From Avisuccinivibrio_A sp964399665 (GTDB lineage Bacteria > Pseudomonadota > Gammaproteobacteria > Enterobacterales > Succinivibrionaceae), in NCBI GenBank assembly GCA_964399665.1, contig CAYNSI010000115.1, forward strand, positions 1-7,029: 7,029 nt of DNA. Reading direction: 5' to 3'. Under the pieces are notes generated by a model. That model had not been told where the DNA came from. It saw only the letters and a program-made list of their open reading frames with translations, and ran no database searches. The stretch's first letter is position 1, and the number at the start of each line of letters is the position of its first letter. This document shows, in pieces, positions 1 through 5,610 of the stretch. The position numbers were made by a program, and so were the translations under genes.

Positions 1-134
1 GGCCGAATCATTGGCGGTGGGCTCCCCGTCCTGTGTTTAGTTGCAGTATTTGATGACAGTCTCAGAGAACAAATTTGACGGTTAGGGGAGGCAGACCTCA
101 TGGAGGGGACATGCTCAGGAAGCAGAACTTTTGA

Positions 135-227
135 TTAGGAGAAGATAGGGACAAAATCGGGGAGCAAAAGCGTAACAATCTGGCTGAGCACTTACAAATA
201 TTAAGTGCAAAGAGCTGTCCGTATTAA
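135..227 (+). pseudogene. Possible decayed 3' end of a convergent gene
   Basis: This is an open stretch without a start codon that ends at TAA 225-227. It reads as a hydrophilic, protein-like tail containing GEDRDKIGEQKRNNLAEHLQ and ending SAKSCPY. It is preceded in frame by a TGA at 132-134. A second open stretch runs from base 1 to a TGA at 76-78 in another plus frame and ends FDDSLREQI. Two protein-like pieces in different frames on the same strand would fit one gene broken by frameshifts, with its end facing the operon. I recognise no family. Chance open frames of this size are common, so the call is weak. Nothing else is evident in 1-240. Confidence 0.22.
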
Positions 228-256
228 GGTGTTAACAAACCTTACTGTCAGCTTAT

Positions 257-280
257 TCCCGTCAGATCAAACTGACGGGA
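257..280. terminator. Perfect hairpin after the operon's last gene
   Basis: Arms TCCCGTCAG (257-265) and CTGACGGGA (272-280) pair over 9 bp around a 6-nt ATCAAA loop. The hairpin begins 14 nt past the stop codon of the SDR gene, where an operon terminator is expected. Neither strand has a proper T-run after the stem, so it is not a textbook intrinsic terminator. It may act as a 3'-end stabiliser, or as a bidirectional end shared with whatever once came from the left. Confidence 0.45.
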
Positions 281-294
281 CAAGAATTTGTGCC

Positions 295-1062
295 TTATTT
301 TACAAGATAGCCTCCATCAACTGGAATGATGGCACCTCCAAGGTAATCTGAGGCATGAGATGCAAGGAAAATCACCGTACCTTTCATATCATCCCCTGTC
401 CCCCAGCGATTTGCCGGGATCCTCTCGGTTATTTGTGCATAGCGTGGATTATTTTTATCCAACAATGCAGCATTCATCTCAGTTGCCATGTAACCTGGAG
501 CAATAGAGTTGACATTAATACCGCGAGAGATCCAATCATTGGACAATTCTTTGGTAAGCTGAGTTACCCCTCCTTTAGCTGCCGTGTAGGCTGGAACAGT
601 TTGGCCGCCAAACCATGACACCATGGAAGCTATGGTGATGATTTTGCCATAACCCTTCTTGAGCATCTCCTGACCTGCTCTTTGGCAAAGCAGGAATACT
701 GAGTTTAAATTAACATTGATGACCTCATCCCATTCATCCAAAGGGAAAACCTCAGCACTGTGGCGGCGCTGAATGCCGTGAGCGGTAACTAAGATATCAA
801 GGCTGCCTTCTAACTTTTCAAGACATTCATCAAAACAGCGTAAAGTCTCATCTCTTAAGGCCAGGTTGGCCTTAACACCATGACAGTTAAATCCTCGGTC
901 ACAAAAGCTTTTTGCAACATCATGCACTTTATCTGATGTCCCGACGATGACAACTTCACAACCTGCTTCCATCAAGCCTTCTGCCATACCAAACCCCAAG
1001 CCCCGGGTACCGCCTGTAACTATAGCTTTGCGGCCTGTAATATCAAATAAAGGATGGCTCAT
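295..1062 (-). CDS. SDR-family oxidoreductase, KduD-like sugar-acid dehydrogenase
   Basis: This is a classical short-chain dehydrogenase of 255 residues, the usual length, expected to be cytosolic and NAD(P)-dependent. The Rossmann glycine motif TGGTRGLG is at 16-23. The catalytic set is N118, S146, Y159 and K163 (YTAAK). The tail (APGYMATEMN, RIPANRWG, IPVDGGYLVK) closely follows the KduD / 2-deoxy-D-gluconate 3-dehydrogenase / gluconate 5-dehydrogenase group, whose members act on keto- or deoxy-sugar acids. The usual NNAG motif is replaced by TAHG (93-96). It is the last gene of the operon, 53 nt after dctM, with AGGAG 8 nt before the ATG. Paired with a ManD-type dehydratase, it could instead be a fructuronate reductase (D-mannonate oxidoreductase), since Bacillus uses an SDR for that step. 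The family is certain and the substrate is not. Confidence 0.9.
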   Translation of the reverse strand: MSHPLFDITGRKAIVTGGTRGLGFGMAEGLMEAGCEVVIVGTSDKVHDVAKSFCDRGFNCHGVKANLALRDETLRCFDECLEKLEGSLDILVTAHGIQRRHSAEVFPLDEWDEVINVNLNSVFLLCQRAGQEMLKKGYGKIITIASMVSWFGGQTVPAYTAAKGGVTQLTKELSNDWISRGINVNSIAPGYMATEMNAALLDKNNPRYAQITERIPANRWGTGDDMKGTVIFLASHASDYLGGAIIPVDGGYLVK

Positions 1063-1115
1063 ATTTTTATCTCCTAAACAAATTATCCTTAAAACAGGGT
1101 TACATCATAATTTCC

Positions 1116-2399
1116 CTATTTCATCAGAGACGGCAGAGCCGTTGACAGCGCCGGGACATAGGAAAACAGTATGGCGCACAATAACTCAACCACTACAAAG
1201 GGGAGGACACACTTTGCAACCTTGGCTACTGACTCTCCTGACAGTCCGCAGGCTACAAATAACGTAGTACCAAATGGCGGTGTAGCCTGACCCATGGCAA
1301 GGAGAAACACAAATACTAAACCAAAGTGCACGGGATCTACTCCAAACTGAATGGCGATTGGGGCCAGGATTGGACCTAAGATCAGGTTGGTAGCCCCAAC
1401 TTCTATAAACATGCCGCAAATAGTGAGTAACAACACTATAAGCATCATGAAAACAGCGGCATTAGATGCTACTGACATAAAAGCCTGGGTAACATAAACG
1501 GGGATCCTATAGTAGGTTAAGAGATAACCGAACATCTGGGCAGTAACGACTAAGAACATGATATTGGCGGTAGTAACAGAGGACTGTTTGATAATAGTCC
1601 AGGAATCTTTGCCTGTTAGTTCACGATAAATCCCCATGCACACTAACACCCCATAAAATACGGCAACTACTGCCGATTCCGTGGGCGTGAAAATTCCTGA
1701 ATAGATCCCGCCTAAAATTACAATCGGCATCAAAAGAGCCCAGACGGCACTTCTGAAGGCATAAAGAAAGTTTATAAAACTAAATCCGCTTTCTTTGGGG
1801 AAATTTTCCTTTTTTGCCTTGATATAAGCCCAGACACACAGAGCTATGCCGCAGATAGCTCCGGGGATCACTCCTGCCATGAGCAGATCTGCAACTGAAG
1901 TGCCGGTAACATTACCATAGATAACGAATACCGTAGAAGGAGGGATCACGATACCTAAAGTACCGCCTATTGCCTGCAGTGCTGCAGAGTAGTCCTTAGG
2001 GTAACCACGTTTTACCATCTCAGGATACATGATTCCTCCAATAGCAGCTGTAGTCGCAACTGATGATCCCGAAATAGCCGCAAAGAAGGTACAAGCCACA
2101 ATAGACACCAGAGAAATGCCTCCTGAGATCCAGCCTACAAGATTATCGGCAAAACGTACTAAACGTCTGGAGAGGCCGCCTTTTGCCATCAGATCACCTG
2201 CCAGGAAGAATGCCGGTAGTGCCAGCATGCTGAAATTGTCACAACCTGAGAACATCTTTTGGGTGATAAGTGACAGTGAGAGATTGGGATCAATTAAAAG
2301 CGCAGTTATTGCAGCTCCCCCTAAAGCCCAGGTAATAGGCATCCCAATGACCATCATTACTACCAAAACTATAATCATGCAAATTGCTGCAAGATCCAT
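1116..2399 (-). CDS. dctM: TRAP transporter large permease DctM
   Basis: This is the large integral-membrane subunit of a tripartite ATP-independent periplasmic transporter. It uses the ion gradient to take up organic acids delivered by the DctP protein. The 427 residues are the full family length and almost entirely hydrophobic, forming many membrane segments. Family hallmarks in order are an N-terminal GMP (19-21), LPAFFLAGDLMAKGG (61-75), FFAAISGSSVATTAAIGG (105-122), GTLGIVIPPS (146-155) and a late GQATPPFGTTLF loop. AAGGAGG lies 8 nt before the ATG, inside the end of dctQ, whose stop is only 3 nt upstream, so the two are probably translationally coupled. P, Q and M are separate genes, with no QM fusion. 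The family call is near certain and the transported acid is unknown. Confidence 0.97.
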   Translation of the reverse strand: MDLAAICMIIVLVVMMVIGMPITWALGGAAITALLIDPNLSLSLITQKMFSGCDNFSMLALPAFFLAGDLMAKGGLSRRLVRFADNLVGWISGGISLVSIVACTFFAAISGSSVATTAAIGGIMYPEMVKRGYPKDYSAALQAIGGTLGIVIPPSTVFVIYGNVTGTSVADLLMAGVIPGAICGIALCVWAYIKAKKENFPKESGFSFINFLYAFRSAVWALLMPIVILGGIYSGIFTPTESAVVAVFYGVLVCMGIYRELTGKDSWTIIKQSSVTTANIMFLVVTAQMFGYLLTYYRIPVYVTQAFMSVASNAAVFMMLIVLLLTICGMFIEVGATNLILGPILAPIAIQFGVDPVHFGLVFVFLLAMGQATPPFGTTLFVACGLSGESVAKVAKCVLPFVVVELLCAILFSYVPALSTALPSLMK

Positions 2400-2402
2400 A
2401 AC

Positions 2403-2897
2403 TTAATCCTCCTTGCCCTGGCCACAGAAATTGATAATCGCTTTGTAAAGCTCAAAAATGCAAGCCAAAGCAGAAAGTAGAAAACCAATACCCAAGATAA
2501 CGTACATCACCTGCATTGAAAGTCCCATAGCAGGAGAAGTTTGATACTGAGAAACGTCGATCATGCCAAAAGAGGAATAAAAGAAGGTTACCGTAATACC
2601 AACGGCAAGAAGTTGGCGAATGATCTCCAGAATTTTGCCCTTTGCACCTGTGAGGTAATTATCGATAATATCGATACGCACCAGTTGCTTTGACGTCACC
2701 GCTAAATTTACGCCTATCAAAGTTAAGGTGACATAAAGATAGCGGGAGAGCTCTTCTGACCAGGGAATAGAATAAAACACGACGTAACGGGTCATGGTCT
2801 GTACAAAGATAACCGTCATCATTACAATCATGCAAATTCCGATTATGACCTTAGCTATTTCCTGAATACCAGTGAAAAACCTTTGTAACTGTTCCAT
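2403..2897 (-). CDS. dctQ: TRAP transporter small permease DctQ
   Basis: This is the small membrane subunit of the TRAP transporter and works as a complex with DctM in the inner membrane. The 164 residues form about four membrane helices (roughly 16-36, 53-68, 94-112 and 128-150). The family signature PWSEELSRYLYVTLTLIGVNLA is at 45-67, with W46 and E48-E49. A second typical element, SPAMGLSMQVMY, falls at 121-132 before the last helix. The gene starts 9 nt after the dctP stop, with AAGGAGAGG spanning that junction as its ribosome site. Length and helix count are normal for the family. Confidence 0.94.
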   Translation of the reverse strand: MEQLQRFFTGIQEIAKVIIGICMIVMMTVIFVQTMTRYVVFYSIPWSEELSRYLYVTLTLIGVNLAVTSKQLVRIDIIDNYLTGAKGKILEIIRQLLAVGITVTFFYSSFGMIDVSQYQTSPAMGLSMQVMYVILGIGFLLSALACIFELYKAIINFCGQGKED

Positions 2898-2906
2898 ATC
2901 CTCTCC

Positions 2907-3899
2907 TTAGTCAGCAATGGCTGCAATACGTTGTGAAAGCTCAGCAAATCTTGAGCCGTAACTGTCACGTACTGACTTAGACTTTTCAATAAACCCTGTT
3001 TTATCAGGATAAGTAACAACCATGCCCTTACTCTCTAAAGTAGTAATAGCTTCTTTATCCATTTGCCGTGAAAGCTCACGTTCACTAATGCTGGCTTTGG
3101 CCATACTGCTGAATACAATGTCCTTTTGCTCCTGTGTCATTTTATTTAAGGTAGCAGGAGACATTACTAAAAACACCGTAGAGTAGCAGTGCTCTGTTAT
3201 AGCCATATGTTTGTTGACCTCAACAACATTATTTTTATCGATAACGGTTGCCGGGTTTTCCTGACCATCAATTGCACCCTGCTGCATTCCAGTGTAAGCA
3301 TCGCCCCAGCTCATAGGTACGGCATCAGCACCAAGACTTATCCAAAGATCCTGATGGATTCTATTTTCCATAACTCTGATCCTAAGGCCTGCTACATCAT
3401 CAACTCCGTTAACATCCCGCCTTGAGTTGGTAAGATTTCTAAAACCTGACTCCCAAACCGCAAGACCGTAAAGTCGCACATTCTCAAGTTTTTGACGCAT
3501 CTCATCACCAATTTCCCCTAAGAACACTCTATCTGCGTGCTCTGCTGAAGTGATGGTGTATGGCAGATCAAATACTGCAAGCTCAGGTAAAAAATTGACA
3601 AGAACAGATTGGTTTACAACGGCAATATCCAGATTTCCCATCTGCACTGACTCAATATTCTCCCGCTCTGTCCCAAGTTGGCCGTTGTGAAAGGTTAAAA
3701 CTTGGATTGTCCCACCAGAGGCATCGGCAACGTCTTTTGCAAACTTATCCATTGAGATGCCAATTGCTCCATCGGATGCTGATGCCTGCGCCATACGCAG
3801 CGTTAAAACTCCACTCTCATCACCGCTGCAGGCGGTAAGAGAAAAAACTGCAGCTAAAAACCCTGCAAGGGTAAATAACTTTGCTTTCTTTAAGTACAT
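2907..3899 (-). CDS. dctP: TRAP substrate-binding protein DctP, lipoprotein form
   Basis: This periplasmic receptor captures an organic or sugar acid for DctQM. Its 330 residues are standard. The N-terminus has a lysine-rich start, a hydrophobic core and a lipobox LTAC with C24. It should therefore be lipid-anchored rather than freely soluble, a minority arrangement in a family where most members have an ordinary signal peptide. Family landmarks are GQLGTEREN (73-81), GFRNLTNS (152-159), GLRIRV (171-176) and AVPMSWGDAYTGMQQGAIDG (193-212). R175 is the conserved arginine that holds the ligand carboxylate in this family. These match the DctP subgroup commonly found with uronate and aldonate pathways. 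GGAG sits 8 nt before the ATG. The gene begins 13 nt after the dehydratase stop, so receptor and enzyme are co-transcribed. Confidence 0.95.
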   Translation of the reverse strand: MYLKKAKLFTLAGFLAAVFSLTACSGDESGVLTLRMAQASASDGAIGISMDKFAKDVADASGGTIQVLTFHNGQLGTERENIESVQMGNLDIAVVNQSVLVNFLPELAVFDLPYTITSAEHADRVFLGEIGDEMRQKLENVRLYGLAVWESGFRNLTNSRRDVNGVDDVAGLRIRVMENRIHQDLWISLGADAVPMSWGDAYTGMQQGAIDGQENPATVIDKNNVVEVNKHMAITEHCYSTVFLVMSPATLNKMTQEQKDIVFSSMAKASISERELSRQMDKEAITTLESKGMVVTYPDKTGFIEKSKSVRDSYGSRFAELSQRIAAIAD

Positions 3900-3912
3900 A
3901 ACTAAATCTCCA

Positions 3913-5163
3913 TCACGGCAGTACCAAGGATCCGTCTTGATTACGAGTCTGTGTCCAAGTAGTTACTTCATTAACACAAGGATACTTAAGGGCCTCTTTT
4001 TCATTGATCTCAACTCCAAGTCCGGGACGATTATTAGGGTAAACATAGCCGTCCTTAAACTCAGGCAGACCATCAAAAACTTCAAGAAGTGCTCCTTTGT
4101 GGTGAGCAAGCTTTTGGATTACAAAATTAGGAGGCTCAATACCAGACCACTCCTGAACCCCAAAATTGGGGGAAGCCAAATCTAAATGAATATTGGCCGC
4201 ATGCCCTAAAGGCGACATGTCACCCGGGCCGTGCCAGGCAGTTCTTACTCCAAACTCACCTGCAAAAATTGCAATCTTGCGTGCAGGAGTAAGTCCTCCT
4301 ACTTGTGTAATATGCACCCTGATAAAATCTACTAAACGATTAGCGATCAAAAGACGCCATTCAAGCGGGTTATTAATAAGCTCGCCTACAGCAAGAGGGG
4401 TAGCACATTGAGATCTGAAATGCCTGAAATACTCACCTTGATCCAAAGGCAGCGCATCTTCTAAGAAAAATAATTGATAGGGTTCTAAAGCCTTCCCTAA
4501 GGTTAAGGCTTCAGCAGGACTTATCCTTTCATGAACATCATGAATAAAATCCATTTCAAAGCCGACTTTAAGACGCAGCTTATCAAAGAGATCTACAGTT
4601 TTTCTAATGTATTCTCTGGAATTTAAGTAGATCCCATCTAATGCCCCCTTAGGTGCTGCAGCAGGAGCATTTAAGTCCAAGCCTCCGCCGTAACCACCTG
4701 ATTGCACGCGCAAATGCTTTACCCCTAAACCTTGATAGTATTGCACTTGAGCGACAATTTCCTCTAATGTGGCTCCGTCTACATGACGGTATACCGGAAC
4801 TGCCTTTCTTACTGCACCTCCCAGCAGCTGATATACCGGCATACCAGCCATCTTGCCTTTGATATCCCATAAGGCAAGATCTACCCCTGCAATGGCATTA
4901 TTTTCTACGCCCCCGTTACGCCAGTAGGCATTTTGGTGCATTAAAGCCCAATTCTCTTCGATAGCAGAGACATCACGTCCTATTAATAAGGGTTTTAGAT
5001 ACTTTAAAAGATAAGTAGTAACAGCCTCATGACGATAGGAGAAAGTAGCGCAACCTAAGCCGTATAATCCATCTTCTGAGGTCTTAAGCTTGACCACCGT
5101 AAGGTTGATCCCTTCCGGGGCAGTATTAATCACCTCAAGATCGGTTATAGTTGTCTGCTTCAT
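3913..5163 (-). CDS. ManD/RspA-type sugar-acid dehydratase (enolase superfamily)
   Basis: This is an enolase-superfamily enzyme of the D-mannonate dehydratase subgroup. Tested members turn D-mannonate, and sometimes D-gluconate, into 2-keto-3-deoxygluconate with Mg2+, and some show no activity on either. Numbering from the chosen start gives 416 residues. Metal ligands are D209, E235 and E261. Catalytic positions are H211 (DVH), R282, H311 (HGPGD), D315 and E338 (VQE). R152 and Y158 would match the Arg-Tyr base pair of the Novosphingobium enzyme, although the loop between them is about six residues shorter. P313 replaces the alanine of the efficient enzyme. The start at 5163 has GGAG 6 nt upstream and matches the family N-terminus. 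An in-frame ATG at 5229 adds 22 unrelated residues and lacks a ribosome site. This is the first gene of the operon. Family certain; substrate probably an aldonate. Confidence 0.93.
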   Translation of the reverse strand: MKQTTITDLEVINTAPEGINLTVVKLKTSEDGLYGLGCATFSYRHEAVTTYLLKYLKPLLIGRDVSAIEENWALMHQNAYWRNGGVENNAIAGVDLALWDIKGKMAGMPVYQLLGGAVRKAVPVYRHVDGATLEEIVAQVQYYQGLGVKHLRVQSGGYGGGLDLNAPAAAPKGALDGIYLNSREYIRKTVDLFDKLRLKVGFEMDFIHDVHERISPAEALTLGKALEPYQLFFLEDALPLDQGEYFRHFRSQCATPLAVGELINNPLEWRLLIANRLVDFIRVHITQVGGLTPARKIAIFAGEFGVRTAWHGPGDMSPLGHAANIHLDLASPNFGVQEWSGIEPPNFVIQKLAHHKGALLEVFDGLPEFKDGYVYPNNRPGLGVEINEKEALKYPCVNEVTTWTQTRNQDGSLVLP

Positions 5164-5169
5164 ATCAAA

Positions 5170-5173
5170 CTCC
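5170..5173 (-). promoter_or_regulatory. Ribosome-binding site deciding the dehydratase start
   Basis: On the minus strand GTGGAG is followed by TTTGAT and then the ATG at 5163. The upstream in-frame ATG at 5229 is preceded by an A/T-rich stretch without purine-rich pairing. This favours the 416-residue protein. Confidence 0.75.
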
Positions 5174-5189
5174 ACAGCTTCAATCTTAA

Positions 5190-5221
5190 GCAGAATAAAA
5201 TCCCCTTCCAAAGCGGGGGAT
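5190..5221 (-). terminator. Leader hairpin with T-rich tail (possible attenuator)
   Basis: Read on the minus strand, ATCCCC (5221-5216) pairs with GGGGAT (5205-5200) across a 10-nt loop that can add one internal C-G pair. It is followed by TTTTATTCTG. This is the shape of a modest intrinsic terminator. It sits inside the operon leader, ending 27 nt before the dehydratase ATG and upstream of its ribosome site. It could attenuate operon transcription, or be the terminator of a decayed upstream gene. Confidence 0.45.
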
Positions 5222-5302
5222 GCCTGCATTGATAAACAAAGATAATCTTTGCTGCAGCATAAGTTCTAGCAACCATATGACACATAAGATCCATGGACTC
5301 TG

Positions 5303-5316
5303 TGTTCATAAGAACA
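5303..5316. promoter_or_regulatory. Palindrome TGTTC-N4-GAACA, possible operator
   Basis: A perfect 5-bp inverted repeat with a 4-nt spacer lies in the operon's upstream region. On the minus strand it overlaps a weak promoter-like pair: TTGGGA at 5329-5334 and TTATGA at 5306-5311, 17 nt apart. The position suits a repressor site, but short palindromes arise by chance and I cannot name a regulator. Confidence 0.25.
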
Positions 5317-5395
5317 TTGCAGTTAGGATCCCAACCTGGGTGCAACACAGCACAAAAGCGCGTGTCACACTTTTAGGCATTTTCTACTGTGGAAA

Positions 5396-5401
5396 ATAAT
5401 A
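5396..5401 (-). promoter_or_regulatory. Candidate -10 box TATTAT of the operon promoter
   Basis: On the minus strand TATTAT matches five of six bases of the sigma-70 -10 consensus. No good -35 lies 16-18 nt upstream, because that space is taken by the GGTAA/TTACC palindromes. This would fit an activator-dependent or repressor-controlled promoter. It would give a leader of about 225 nt before the dehydratase ATG. Confidence 0.35.
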
Positions 5402-5404
5402 TGA

Positions 5405-5430
5405 AGGTAAGAGACCTTACCTCTCGGTAA
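5405..5430. promoter_or_regulatory. Tandem palindromic operator with GGTAA/TTACC half-sites
   Basis: AGGTAAG (5405-5411) and CTTACCT (5416-5422) form a perfect 7-bp inverted repeat with a 4-nt spacer. TTACC (5417-5421) also pairs with a third half-site GGTAA (5426-5430) across another 4-nt spacer. Three alternating half-sites directly upstream of the candidate -10 box look like a repressor target overlapping the -35 region. GGTA...TACC cores are known for GntR-type regulators of hexuronate genes such as UxuR and ExuR, but spacing differs here. As RNA the half-sites could also form alternative hairpins. Confidence 0.45.
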
Positions 5431-5435
5431 AAAGA

Positions 5436-5451
5436 TTTGATTTAACTCACA
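5436..5451. promoter_or_regulatory. CRP-like site
   Basis: TTTGA-N6-TCACA (on the minus strand TGTGA-N6-TCAAA) matches nine of ten bases of the CRP core TGTGA-N6-TCACA. It lies upstream of the operator and -10 candidate, as expected for a sugar-acid operon in a gammaproteobacterium. Its centre is about 54 nt from the predicted start, which is not one of the favoured CRP positions, so either the -10 choice or this site may be wrong. Confidence 0.33.
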
Positions 5452-5472
5452 AAGAAACCCAACTTGTAGGAA

Positions 5473-5596
5473 TTAATGAGCAAATTTACCATACCACTTG
5501 GGACCTTTTCCCTTGTACTGAGCTCTAACAACTGGTTCAATAAGTGGTCTTAATAGTACATACGATAAGCTATCCAAAGCATTTGTTAGTGCTCAT
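5473..5596 (-). pseudogene. Frameshifted N-terminal gene remnant, possibly Swt1-HEPN-like
   Basis: From 5592 to the TAA at 5475-5473 the minus strand encodes a 39-residue protein-like stretch with ALDSLSYVLLRPLIEPVVRA, then QYKGKGPKWYGKF. No ATG lies in this frame. An ATG at 5596 (MSTN) joins it if one A is removed from AACAAATGC, which would give MSTNNALDSL. The pattern ALD-L-LRP-E-A-Y-G-KW resembles, from memory, the N-terminus of Swt1-family HEPN-domain proteins, which occur in some defence-linked loci. That likeness is tentative. Downstream the frame hits stops and I could not follow the protein further. The probable IS630 end lies only about 14 nt upstream of the ATG, so the insertion may have removed expression and started the decay. 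Confidence 0.4.
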
Positions 5597-5610
5597 CCAG
5601 AATCGCGGTA

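Noticed and set aside
188..208. Inverted repeat GCACTTA-N7-TAAGTGC
   Set aside because: It is A/T-rich with a 7-bp stem, has no T-run, and has no gene end placed to use it.
5164..5229. Longer dehydratase start at ATG 5229
   Set aside because: The extra 22 residues do not resemble the family N-terminus, they overlap the leader hairpin, and no ribosome site precedes that ATG.
5160..5372. Minus-strand open frame with LHPGWDPNCNVLMNTESMD
   Set aside because: It has no ATG with a ribosome site and no family I recognise. It runs through the leader hairpin into the dehydratase start, so it is probably chance or old debris.
5218..5400. Plus-strand open frame of about 59 codons starting MPALINKDN
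   Set aside because: There is no ribosome site, it is antisense to the operon leader, its composition is odd, and no family is recognised.
5580..5590. CATTTGTTAGT matching the complement of 6921-6931 as alternative IS ends
   Set aside because: The match is A/T-rich, and its distance from the inner repeat differs by 17 nt between the two sides, so the ends would not be collinear.
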